Below are positions 21,525-28,623 of a stretch of DNA of 64,000 bases, in pieces. How positions within the stretch are numbered: the stretch's first letter is position 1; every line of letters begins with the position of its first letter. The position numbers and the translations under genes are program-made. Origin of the DNA: Protula sp. h YS-2021. Taxonomy: Eukaryota > Annelida > Polychaeta > Sabellida > Serpulidae. Below the pieces are notes generated by a model that did not search any database, had not been told where the DNA came from, and saw only the letters and a list, made by a program, of their open reading frames with translations. Location: the NCBI GenBank assembly GCA_949752745.1, contig OX457025.1, positions 96,909,804 through 96,973,803 of the forward strand, given 5' to 3'.

Positions 21525-21866
21525 TCAAAAGATATCTTTGCGATGTTTTGATGTTATCCGTCTGGCTGTTTTTCGTCTTCTGGCACGTTTCGTCGGTTGC
21601 ATACGCTTTTGTTCACCAAACACACGTTCTGCTACTCGGCCCGTCACATCTTTCGCGACATTCTTTGCAGCCTTCTTAAGATGTGGCGCAACGATCTTAG
21701 CCCCAGCCTTAAGTAGTGTAATAGCTTTGCGAGCCAATGATCCCAGTATGGAACCAATACCATCGCCATATTGGATTCGCGCTCCTTTCAATCCTGGTAA
21801 TTCCCCGCCCACTTGACGAAGAAAATGGTTGCGATATGCAGACGGATCGTGTGTATAAGCTTTCAT
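21525..21866 (-). CDS. pVI-like minor virion protein
   Basis: A 113-residue protein with HFLRQVGGELPG, then QYGDGIGSILGSLARKAITLL, then a Lys/Arg-rich tail containing KRARRRKTARR. A glycine-bearing amphipathic segment followed by a basic tail is typical of the Maverick/adintovirus protein compared with adenovirus pVI (membrane lysis and core contact). The ATG overlaps the minor-capsid stop by four bases (ATGA) and its stop lies 4 bp before the capsid ATG. The homologue at 44470-44843 contains an in-frame stop. Confidence 0.7.
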   Translation of the reverse strand: MKAYTHDPSAYRNHFLRQVGGELPGLKGARIQYGDGIGSILGSLARKAITLLKAGAKIVAPHLKKAAKNVAKDVTGRVAERVFGEQKRMQPTKRARRRKTARRITSKHRKDIF

Positions 21867-22625
21867 ATTGCTTTTGGTCGAAAATGAAGTTTACAGATCA
21901 CCTTTCCAGTTTGAAATGGAACATTGTAGCCTGTGTCGTCCTTAATATTCATTTCTATCCCGTCAAATTTGGACGTGTTTACAGGAACATAATGCGGTTC
22001 GCCATACGTTTTCATGATAATATCTCCATCATGGCCTTGTATGCCAACAGAACGTAGTAACGGAACATAATAATCACCAACAACTTGTGGTTCACAAATG
22101 CTACAATACACATAAAGTGTATAAAATCCCTGTTTCACATCTGCTTTATGATCAGCTGTACATGTTTCAGTATACCATTGATCTGGGATAAATCCTAAAA
22201 TCTCAGCTAATCCAGCGGAAAAGGACACTTCAAAGTCATAATTTAGAAATAGAAACACACGTCGTCTAATCTTATCATACTTTATTCGAATAGCTTCTTT
22301 TAAGATCATCTTTCATAGAATTAGTTGCTTCTTCATTCACTGCCTGGCATATTTCTTGTATGGATCTATAGTAGCCATATGGAATATTGATAGTGTCAAG
22401 TGTCTCTGCCAGTGGTTGTTGTCGAAACTGAATAGAGTAGTCCATGCCATGTCTCATCGTTGTCCATGTATGTGGATATTGAATTTCAGCTAAAGCCACT
22501 TCATATTTTCCATTCAGATAGATGGTTCGAGGCATACGAATTTGATAATTCGAAGCCTTGTTGTTGGGATAATAGGTCATACTCGCATTGCTAGGCAAAG
22601 TGATGTAAAAGCTTGTCGACTCCAT
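21863..22625 (-). CDS. minor capsid protein (penton-like), frameshifted
   Basis: Single jelly-roll vertex protein of Mavericks. The N-terminal frame (22625 to about 22300) has FYITLPSNASMTYYPNN, YQIRMPRTIYLNGKYEVAL and IQYPHTWTT, a family hallmark. From about 22300 homology continues in a frame shifted by one base (22309 to 21863), with DKIRRRV and GLAEILGFIPDQWY. The second Maverick reads through the same point in one frame (45014-45484), so this is a lesion here or an assembly error. No canonical slippery heptamer is present. It starts 8 bp after the 69-aa gene and ends in an ATGA overlap with the pVI-like gene. Confidence 0.85.
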
Positions 22626-22633
22626 GATGCTAA

Positions 22634-22843
22634 CTAAATGGTATAGGTGCGTTGACGTTGTCTATATACTTCACGATAGCGCGCGCCATTCGACCAAGTA
22701 TGCCAAATCTCATCCTCATTCACATGGTCTTTTATTTCTCCTTCACAACACGCGCTTGTACATCTTATTTTTACAGGAATAGTTGGTTTATCTTCCTGAC
22801 AACAACAACATAGCTCTTTCAACCATATTAAAAATTTTCCCAT
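22634..22843 (-). CDS. small putative lipid-anchored protein
   Basis: A 69-residue protein starting MGKFLIWLKELCCCC. Gly2 followed by a hydrophobic stretch and four consecutive Cys is what a myristoylated and palmitoylated membrane anchor looks like. The rest has a Cys-Cys pair and charged residues with no known domain. It overlaps the 190-aa gene by 16 bp and lies 8 bp before the minor capsid gene, so it belongs to the morphogenesis cluster. A membrane role in assembly or entry is inferred only. Its remnant at about 45570-45745 is broken. Confidence 0.6.
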   Translation of the reverse strand: MGKFLIWLKELCCCCQEDKPTIPVKIRCTSACCEGEIKDHVNEDEIWHTWSNGARYREVYRQRQRTYTI

Positions 22844-23400
22844 CCTTCAGGAAACTGTCTTTGTTGACGTTGTTTCATTTCTGTTGTAATGTCGTCACGA
22901 GTGGTCTTTTTACTAAACATTGTTTTTGGAATATTCGCATCTACAATTTCCTGGATAAACGGATGCCAGCCATGTGGTTTGACTCGTTCTTTTCTTCTTG
23001 TCGCCACCAATGCTTCTTTCATCAAATCAACCATGTTGGAATTTGCTATAATATCGCCCGTTTTCAACACAAGTTCATTCTTCTCTGTCCATTTAACACC
23101 ATGTTTCTTCAGTTCGGCTAAAAGTTGTGTTACTTTTCCATGATAGATAGGTTGAAAATGACTTAACACTAGCTTTTCTGGCTTTTCAGGTGGTGATGAT
23201 AATGATGATGAGGGCTTTTGCTGCCTAGACTGACTTGTTCGTAAATGACGACCAAGAAGTTGAGACATTTCTATAGCCTTTTCACGTGTTCGTTTCCCAC
23301 GTAAAAGTTTATTCACTTTCGTTTTAATATCATTTTTCTTTTCTAGCAACATTTTATATTCATATTCAGGAATGAGGACCATTTTCATCGTATGTTTCAT
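22828..23400 (-). CDS. Maverick conserved basic protein, 190 aa
   Basis: No confident function. It starts with MVLIPEYEYKMLL-type sequence, as seen in several Maverick gene sets. It has a coiled, Lys/Arg-rich first 60 residues, a Ser/Pro-rich linker (residues about 65-80), and a conserved second half containing YHGKVTQLLAELKKHGVKW and FPEGWENF at the end. Its ATG overlaps the previous stop by four bases (ATGA). The position among capsid genes and the charge suggest a virion or DNA-contact protein. A broken homologue lies at about 45735-46300. Confidence 0.55.
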   Translation of the reverse strand: MKHTMKMVLIPEYEYKMLLEKKNDIKTKVNKLLRGKRTREKAIEMSQLLGRHLRTSQSRQQKPSSSLSSPPEKPEKLVLSHFQPIYHGKVTQLLAELKKHGVKWTEKNELVLKTGDIIANSNMVDLMKEALVATRRKERVKPHGWHPFIQEIVDANIPKTMFSKKTTRDDITTEMKQRQQRQFPEGWENF

Positions 23401-23723
23401 TTTAGCAGTAGTTTGGCTAACAAGGGCAATGCCAATCTAGCAATAACTCCAATGAATCCTCCTTTCTGATTAATCAACTTCTTTTTTCGTCGAAGGGATA
23501 TCTTCTTATCTGCTAGAGTACGAAGCGTATGACGTTCACGTTTAAATTCCTTAAACCGTTTTGAGCTTAAGGGTAAATGTCCTTGCAATATATTCAAACA
23601 AATTTCAAACAAGCTTGTTAATTCCTCTTTTGTAGCTTGCTGTAGCAAGGATTTACGTCGTTTAGGCCCACTGCGTGCAAGCAAATGAAGAAACGGCTGG
23701 TTCGCTCGAATACGTTTAGACAT
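23397..23723 (-). CDS. Maverick conserved small protein, basic with hydrophobic C terminus
   Basis: A 108-residue protein with ARSGPKRRKSLLQQATKEEL, a helical middle (LFEICLNILQGHLPLSS), a basic stretch, then QKGGFIGVIARLALPLLAKL at the end. A GGF turn before a hydrophobic amphipathic tail is conserved among Maverick small proteins and may disturb or insert into membranes. It overlaps the ATPase end by 8 bp and the 190-aa gene by 4 bp. The homologue at about 46305-46620 is broken. Confidence 0.6.
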   Translation of the reverse strand: MSKRIRANQPFLHLLARSGPKRRKSLLQQATKEELTSLFEICLNILQGHLPLSSKRFKEFKRERHTLRTLADKKISLRRKKKLINQKGGFIGVIARLALPLLAKLLLK

Positions 23724-24375
23724 CTTGACTGCGAATGGTCAAATGAGTTGGTTCTTGTTCATACACTGCTTTATCAATATAGACATAATGTGTATCTTTT
23801 GGTAAAATGCCTGTACGAATACGTAGTTGATCATTTGTCTTTCGTTTTAAATCAATGAATAAATAACCATGAGGTTTGCTAGTAGCATCTTGATAGGCTT
23901 CTATGAGAAATTGAGATCTTCCAGGATACATTTGCCGCGCCAATGTACTAATTTGTTGACTGTCTCTAGGATTTTTAAACAGAATGATATAATGTGTATT
24001 CAAACTAATATTTCGCATCTCTTTCCCATGATGGAATAAATTATGCACAATAAAAATAATGCTTAGATTTTGATGACTGCTGCTAACACTAAAGAGACGT
24101 GTCATACGCTCATCACTATGACATTTCGTCATTAAGTCATCAATGATAAGTAAGTTTGGTTTCTTCGGGTTAAAACGCTCTTCAATGTCATCTGGAATGC
24201 CTTGGTAAAATTCCACGCCTTTCATTCCCTTGTACAAAGGCTGATCTGCTGCATAAAGCCATAAAATGCTTTTTGGAGAGGGTTGAATCAACTTTTGTTC
24301 TAGAATTCCCTTCACCAGAGACGTTTTGCCACTGCCTGTAGGTCCAGAGACCAAACATGTAAATGGATGCTTCAT
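23716..24375 (-). CDS. genome-packaging ATPase (FtsK/HerA-type, A32-like)
   Basis: A 219-residue ATPase with Walker A GPTGSGKTSLV near the N terminus and Walker B NLLIIDDL. A Ser/Gln-rich sensor segment and the arginine-bearing IILFKNPRDSQQI follow. It pumps DNA into preformed capsids. The frame extends upstream to a TTG, but the ATG at 24375 overlaps the integrase stop as ATGA and directly precedes conserved sequence, so it is chosen. Intact. Remnants in the second Maverick lie at 46615-47246. Confidence 0.9.
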   Translation of the reverse strand: MKHPFTCLVSGPTGSGKTSLVKGILEQKLIQPSPKSILWLYAADQPLYKGMKGVEFYQGIPDDIEERFNPKKPNLLIIDDLMTKCHSDERMTRLFSVSSSHQNLSIIFIVHNLFHHGKEMRNISLNTHYIILFKNPRDSQQISTLARQMYPGRSQFLIEAYQDATSKPHGYLFIDLKRKTNDQLRIRTGILPKDTHYVYIDKAVYEQEPTHLTIRSQDV

Positions 24376-25472
24376 TGTTGAATGTCTGTTTCTTTCACCC
24401 AACTGTTAAACTTGTTTGGCCAACCTAACCACTTGACAAATAATTCTTTCACACCTCCTCGTCTTTTACGTGTTTTCAAGACTTTTTCAATTCTATAAAT
24501 AGATTCAATATCTTTGGTCACTTTCTGCAGTTCTTCTTCATAGAAATGTCCATCAATATCTTCGTCTAAAAAGTCTTTCACACGATATAAATGTATTTCT
24601 TGCTTCTTACAACGATGTGTGACAATGAAGACTTCTTGCGTCCATTTGATGTGATAATCGCGTTGAAACACATATTTAATGTGGGAAATACGAACATGAT
24701 CGCCAATGTTAAATTTGTACTTCTTCTTCTTCGGTTTCAATTTCAGTTTGTCGACATACATATACTTCCACACTTTTGATTCGTTGTCTTTACGAATCTC
24801 GGCTGGAGCATATTTATTAGGAAGAGAACCATGAGGTCTATGGTTGTAATTGTACACCAAGTCTGGAAGAATGTCTAAGTAACGGTAAGTTTGATTATGT
24901 AGAAAATACCGATACATCATTCCCTTCAGAGTACGAATGACTCTTTCAGCAAAGTTGGCTTTGGTTTCATTCTTTGTGGTATAAGCATGAATGCCTTCTT
25001 TCTTCAAAAATGCTTTAACCCATCTGTTTTTAAATTCTGTTCCTTTATCAGACCTTAGAGTTCGCGGTCTTCGTCGTGTGTCATGAAAAATCTTTTGGAA
25101 AGCTTGTATGACGCTGGTATGTGATTTATTAGGTATTGGCTGTACCCAGACATATTTGGAAAACACATCAATGACAATGAGTAAAAAGCGTATGTCATCA
25201 TTATAGGGAGCTATGTTTCCCATATCAGCCAAATCAATATCCCACATATCATCAATACCACGTGTAATCACACGTTGTCTTTTGAACCTGTATTTGACAG
25301 GTTGTAGTAAACTGAAAGCATCTTGATCCTGTAGCCATTTCTTCACTTGTGAATGTGTGACTGCTTGATTATGTTTTCGTAAGATGTGATACAGTTTGTA
25401 AGGACCAGCAAATGCTCCAGGCTGTCCAGGTTTGAAGTAAATATTGGTCAAGTAGTCTTTCCACGTCGACAT
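24372..25472 (-). CDS. INT: retroviral-type integrase with C-terminal chromodomain
   Basis: A 366-residue DDE integrase that inserts the element and makes the 6-bp duplication. After an N-terminal helical region come WDIDLADMG (first Asp), RSDKGTEFKN (second Asp) and NFAERVIRTLKG (Glu), with the usual 35-residue type spacing. The C terminus is a chromodomain (YRIEKVLKTRKRRGG, VKWLGWPNKFNSWVKE) that may guide insertion to modified histones. The ATG at 25472 is chosen because the longer frame starts at TTG and contains a minus-strand TATA (TTATAAAATA near 25515-25524) placed about 45 bases before this ATG. First gene of the overlapping cluster; its stop shares ATGA with the ATPase. Confidence 0.95.
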   Translation of the reverse strand: MSTWKDYLTNIYFKPGQPGAFAGPYKLYHILRKHNQAVTHSQVKKWLQDQDAFSLLQPVKYRFKRQRVITRGIDDMWDIDLADMGNIAPYNDDIRFLLIVIDVFSKYVWVQPIPNKSHTSVIQAFQKIFHDTRRRPRTLRSDKGTEFKNRWVKAFLKKEGIHAYTTKNETKANFAERVIRTLKGMMYRYFLHNQTYRYLDILPDLVYNYNHRPHGSLPNKYAPAEIRKDNESKVWKYMYVDKLKLKPKKKKYKFNIGDHVRISHIKYVFQRDYHIKWTQEVFIVTHRCKKQEIHLYRVKDFLDEDIDGHFYEEELQKVTKDIESIYRIEKVLKTRKRRGGVKELFVKWLGWPNKFNSWVKETDIQQ

Positions 25473-25513
25473 GGTCACACCGAATGAAAACCACATTCTC
25501 AACAGAACAGCTT

Positions 25514-25524
25514 TTATTTTATAA
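25514..25524 (-). promoter_or_regulatory. TATA box of the morphogenesis cluster
   Basis: The minus strand reads TTATAAAATA about 42-50 bases before the integrase ATG. I saw no comparably clear TATA at the start of the next genes, which overlap one another. Confidence 0.5.
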
Positions 25525-25605
25525 CTCAACCAACATCACTTAACTAACATAGTAACTTAACTAACAAGTATTTATAACTAACATGTATTTATAACTAACA
25601 TATAT

Positions 25606-25938
25606 TTACAAATCAAGTATGGATACAATGGTATGAATAACTGGAGACCATTGGTCTTCAATGAACACTAACCAATGACTGAGTTCATCCAATGTAATAG
25701 CATCTACACCATATTTCTCACAACGTTGATTTGCATTCTCTAACACTTTATCTAAATGAATGTAATATTTAGCTTCATTCCAATATGTATAAACACATGC
25801 AGCATGACAAGTATGTTCTGAACACTCTTCATGTTGACAAGAAGGACAGACTAAATATGCAAACTTTTTTACAGCGGATAAAATTTCTTCACAATAAGCT
25901 TTTTGCACAATATATTGTCTCAGTGTCATGTCCGCCAT
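25606..25938 (-). CDS. unrecognised Cys/His-rich protein, 110 aa
   Basis: The function is unknown. It starts at the first ATG (25938); the frame is open to a GTG at 25965. Residues about 32-50 hold CPSCQHEECSEHTCHAAC, enough ligands for one or two zinc ions; the rest is helical with acidic bias. The spacing is not a standard finger I can name. It is upstream of integrase on the same strand and is missing from the second Maverick. An accessory or host-interaction role is possible. Confidence 0.5.
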   Translation of the reverse strand: MADMTLRQYIVQKAYCEEILSAVKKFAYLVCPSCQHEECSEHTCHAACVYTYWNEAKYYIHLDKVLENANQRCEKYGVDAITLDELSHWLVFIEDQWSPVIHTIVSILDL

Positions 25939-25959
25939 TATGCAGTCTTGTGAGTCTTG

Positions 25960-26075
25960 CAGCACAAGTCTGTCAGGTTTAGCAAGTTATGCTGCTCCGG
26001 CAATGTAGCACAAGTCTGTCAGGTTATGCTGCTCCGGCAATGCAAGTCTGTCAAGTTCAGCAAGTTTTTCCAGTT
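25960..26075. repeat. direct repeat between accessory genes
   Basis: GCACAAGTCTGTCAGGTT and ATGCTGCTCCGGCAATG occur twice, with a partial third copy (CAAGTCTGTCAAGTTCAGCAAG). The array lies just upstream of the Cys/His-rich gene on its strand and may be part of its promoter. Confidence 0.7.
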
Positions 26076-26118
26076 GCTGTTCACTTAACACACTTCTCCA
26101 TGTTCACACGTCTGCACA

Positions 26119-26556
26119 TCAAGTCTCACACAACAGTTCTAACAACTTTCCCATAATATTCTGACCAGGATATCCAGATGACACTTGTTTCACACCAGCT
26201 CCCCACCAATGATCATACGTTGCTTCAACTAAAGTTTTGTCTTTACATTCTTTCAACTTGTTGCGAAACAATACACACTGATTCCATTTGACTTGTAAAA
26301 CATCTTGCATTTTGCTTCTCTTCACTGTATGCCATAACGGACATGGCTTTATCACTTTAGCAATACGTTTTGCTTCATATCCATTTCTACATGAAGCAAT
26401 GGCTGAAGCAATATCTTGACGGTGATGAAACACTGCTTTCTCATATTGATACAAAGCTTCACTTGAGTTGAACACATGTCCATACTTTTCAAGTCGTGTT
26501 GGAAACATGTTTGAAAGAACGTCCTTATGACCGCTGAATAGCACAAGATTCTCCAT
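26119..26556 (-). CDS. NADAR-domain protein (YbiA/DUF1768-type)
   Basis: A 145-residue protein that is essentially one NADAR domain. Hallmarks in order: LFSGHKDVLSNMFP, FNSSEALYQYEKA, AKRIAKVI, MQDVLQVKWNQC, LVEATYDHWWGAG and PGQNIMGKLLELL. NADAR proteins act on ADP-ribose or related N-glycosidic bonds; characterised bacterial members remove ADP-ribose from guanine in DNA. Conserved aromatic and acidic pocket residues are present, so it looks active. It lies in the accessory block with its own ATG and no overlap, and is absent from the second Maverick. A counter-defence or DNA-repair role in the element is inferred. Confidence 0.85.
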   Translation of the reverse strand: MENLVLFSGHKDVLSNMFPTRLEKYGHVFNSSEALYQYEKAVFHHRQDIASAIASCRNGYEAKRIAKVIKPCPLWHTVKRSKMQDVLQVKWNQCVLFRNKLKECKDKTLVEATYDHWWGAGVKQVSSGYPGQNIMGKLLELLCET

Positions 26557-26577
26557 GTTGACTTTGTTTCTGCTGTT

Positions 26578-26709
26578 TTATTCTGACATGTCGGTTTCTT
26601 CCTGTAATAAAATATCTTTTAATATAGTTGCTGCCTCTTCTATCATGTTCTTTCTTTGTTTACGTTGAAACCACTCACATAAAACTAAATTTGCTAGTAA
26701 GAAAAACAT
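26578..26709 (-). CDS. small ORF with hydrophobic N terminus (43 aa)
   Basis: ATG at 26709 to TAA at 26578. The first 11 residues (MFFLLANLVLC) are hydrophobic, followed by WFQRKQRKN and an acidic amphipathic helix. It could be a single-pass membrane microprotein. It begins 13 bp after the stop of the 119-aa gene. A perfect 5' splice site (CAGGTAAGT at 26762-26770, minus strand) in that gene and an acceptor-like TTTTTCTTACTAG just inside this ORF leave open that the two are joined by splicing, though the phases I tried run into stops. Confidence 0.35.
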   Translation of the reverse strand: MFFLLANLVLCEWFQRKQRKNMIEEAATILKDILLQEETDMSE

Positions 26710-26722
26710 TGTTATCAATTCA

Positions 26723-27082
26723 CTATGTTGTCATAAACATGTTTAAAAGGTTTTTATAACTTACCTGATAAAGCTGCTCGGTTTCCTCTTCTTCTTCTTG
26801 TAGTTCACAACAATCTCTCAAATAGTCAACTACGGTGAAATATACTTCCACATCAGTGCGAGCAGAATAAAGTGCAGAATCAAAGTCAAAGTCAGGATCT
26901 TCTTCTATTCCAATTTTATGACATTCTCCAAGAAATCTTGAATGCAGTTCAATCACATCAAGACTATGATGTACAACATCCCAAAAAGCATCCAAATGAT
27001 AAAGTTGATAGTCTGGAGTGCCACAGCTAGCAAGTTTAGCAATCATCAAGTCAATATAAGCATTTTTAAAACATGCGTCCAT
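26723..27082 (-). CDS. unrecognised acidic protein, 119 aa
   Basis: Function unknown. Mostly helical, with FKNAYIDLMIAKLAS at the start and a glutamate run (EEEEETE) near the end. Its pattern resembles the 28493 gene: an aromatic-Lys-Leu helix, a Trp-bearing helix, FLGEC against FLRDC, then acidic residues. The two may be distant paralogues. The C terminus contains a strong 5' splice site (CAGGTAAGT, minus strand), so the true end may differ. It lies 24 bp after the zinc-ribbon gene and is absent from the second Maverick. Confidence 0.45.
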   Translation of the reverse strand: MDACFKNAYIDLMIAKLASCGTPDYQLYHLDAFWDVVHHSLDVIELHSRFLGECHKIGIEEDPDFDFDSALYSARTDVEVYFTVVDYLRDCCELQEEEEETEQLYQVSYKNLLNMFMTT

Positions 27083-27106
27083 CTTGTTTCAGTGTCTTAT
27101 GTGTTT

Positions 27107-27733
27107 TTACTTTGCTTCACTGACTTTAAGTACTCCACACTTGCCGCAGAAGTTGTTTGGTTCACACAACTTGCAATTATACTTGTGGCAGTGGCAATGA
27201 TAATCCTCCACATATGCACAAGCACCACAATACTCGCAGGTAAGTCCAAGTTGATTTTGCACATTCATGTTCTCCAACTGAACTTCAGCCAGCCTTTTCT
27301 TGGATAGCTTTGACACCTTCATCCGACCATCCTTTTGCAGCTTGATGATCGTTTTCTTGTCATGACATTCCTCACATGGTGATAGGGCTGAGTTGATGTT
27401 GTCCATCTCCTGAAGCAGTGTCTCCCATTCACCATCATTCATGTTGATGTGATGTGTGTATTCTTTCCCTTCAAACCGTGACGTGCGCACAAAACTCACA
27501 TAACGCATATCCAAGTATGAAATGACTTCAAGCCACTTCGTTTGCGTTAAGTATAGTTTGAAGCCAATGTCGCGTAAATTTTTCAAGCTCTGGCACACAA
27601 TCTTCCACAAAGATGGTGAATAAGCACACCATCTCTCTCCACGTGTGATGCGTAGAAATGGCCCATATTCTCCATGCTCCACAGTAATGGTTAAGTTTGC
27701 ACTAATTTTAAAGCTGCTTGTCTTGTTCTCCAT
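27107..27733 (-). CDS. double PC4-like protein with C-terminal Cys-rich zinc module
   Basis: A 208-residue protein. The first half holds two copies of the strand-strand-Trp-helix pattern of the plus-strand PC4-like genes: LTITVEHGEYGPFLRIT with SPSLWKIVCQSLKN, and FKLYLTQTKW, MRYVSFVRTS with MNDGEWETLLQEM. Next comes CEECHDKKT, and a tail with CEYCGAC, HCHCHKYNCKLC and CGKCG, likely binding several zincs. The frame runs up to 27823, but a minus-strand TATA lies inside it at 27812-27818, so the ATG at 27733 is chosen. The second Maverick keeps the same ATG context near 48543. A nucleic-acid-binding regulator is a reasonable inference. Confidence 0.6.
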   Translation of the reverse strand: MENKTSSFKISANLTITVEHGEYGPFLRITRGERWCAYSPSLWKIVCQSLKNLRDIGFKLYLTQTKWLEVISYLDMRYVSFVRTSRFEGKEYTHHINMNDGEWETLLQEMDNINSALSPCEECHDKKTIIKLQKDGRMKVSKLSKKRLAEVQLENMNVQNQLGLTCEYCGACAYVEDYHCHCHKYNCKLCEPNNFCGKCGVLKVSEAK

Positions 27734-27781
27734 GGCTGCAACAATGTATTGATGATCCGCTCCCTCCAACTGTCTGCTGAG

Positions 27782-28055
27782 AAATGACTTCACTCTGCTG
27801 AGTTCACTCCCTTTTATACCCAACTATCTGCTGAGTCAGCTCCCTTTTCAAAGAACTTGCAAACGTTTGAATTCACATTGTGAAGTATTTTCTCGTCACT
27901 CTTCCTTTTATAAAACTTTGATGGTATATGGTGTGTAACTTGTTCAAACTTATTCAATACTCGTGCTTTTATGCTACTTCCATGTAATCAGAGAAATGAC
28001 TCCACTCTGCTGAGTTCACTCCCTTTTATACCCAACTGGTTGCTGAGTCAAGCTT
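27782..28055 (-). promoter_or_regulatory. duplicated promoter cassette with MARE and TATA
   Basis: Two copies of a block reading (plus strand) CTGCTGAGTTCACTCCC, TTTTATACCCAACT, TGCTGAGTCA, then GCAAACGTTTGAATTCAC. They lie at about 27782-27870 and 27988-28085. Each has a minus-strand TATA (near 27815 and 28025) and a MARE/AP-1 site (27829-27841 with one mismatch to the 13-mer; 28041-28050). The outer copy overlaps the 3' end of the 28493 gene. No gene lies between them, so either the cassette was duplicated or a gene was lost. Confidence 0.6.
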
Positions 28056-28493
28056 TTCAAACTTCTTGCAAACGTTTGAATTCACTTCAACTCGTCCATG
28101 GTTGAATCGAACAAGGTCTGATACATTCGTCGTCAATGGAACATCATCATCATAAAGTAAAATGATTCTTGCAGCTACAACTAACATGAGCTCCTCTGCC
28201 CAAATTGTATTCGCGTTGATAAATGCTGAATCAATGTCGTAAGTTGATATGATAAATGTTAAATCAATGTTATAAGTTGATAGTATATGTAGATCTTCAC
28301 AGTCACGCAGAAACGAGTCGATGAAATCACTTGGAATAGTCTTTCCGACAGCTTCCCAATGTAGATGTAAATTCTTCACTTGCTGCATCCAATCCCATTC
28401 AAAAGTAGGAAGCTTTGAAAACACATAGTTAGTATAATTCACTTTGAAGACGTCGTCCATAGTCATACATCTGTCAAGAAGTAATGCTGACAT
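28026..28493 (-). CDS. unrecognised protein, 155 aa
   Basis: No known family. It is mostly helical with WDWMQQVKNLHLHW, DSFLRDCEDLHIL, two near-repeats IDLTFIISTYDIDSAFI, and a hydrophobic AEELMLVVAARIILL. The frame opens at an ATG at 28544 inside the right TIR, but the TATA at 28558-28564 would start transcription near or after that ATG, so the ATG at 28493 is preferred. The C-terminal coding region overlaps a duplicated promoter cassette, so the end may be secondary. First gene at the right end, and possibly a distant paralogue of the 26723 gene. Confidence 0.45.
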   Translation of the reverse strand: MSALLLDRCMTMDDVFKVNYTNYVFSKLPTFEWDWMQQVKNLHLHWEAVGKTIPSDFIDSFLRDCEDLHILSTYNIDLTFIISTYDIDSAFINANTIWAEELMLVVAARIILLYDDDVPLTTNVSDLVRFNHGRVEVNSNVCKKFEKLDSATSWV

Positions 28494-28610
28494 TGTGAAG
28501 TCTTTTCTCGTCACACAATGTATTACTAGTTGACTAGTTGACATGTTTCACTCATGCTTTTATACTACTTCCATGTAATCAAAATATGGTGTGTAACTTT
28601 GTTCAAAAAT

Positions 28611-28623
28611 TGCTGACTCAGCA
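28611..28623. promoter_or_regulatory. perfect Maf recognition element, right
   Basis: TGCTGACTCAGCA, the reverse complement of the left-end site, sits about 50 bp upstream of the minus-strand TATA at 28558-28564. Confidence 0.6.

Noticed and set aside
22275..22315. Programmed ribosomal frameshift in the minor capsid gene
   Set aside because: No X-XXY-YYZ heptamer fits the reading frame, and the related element reads straight through, so an indel is more likely.
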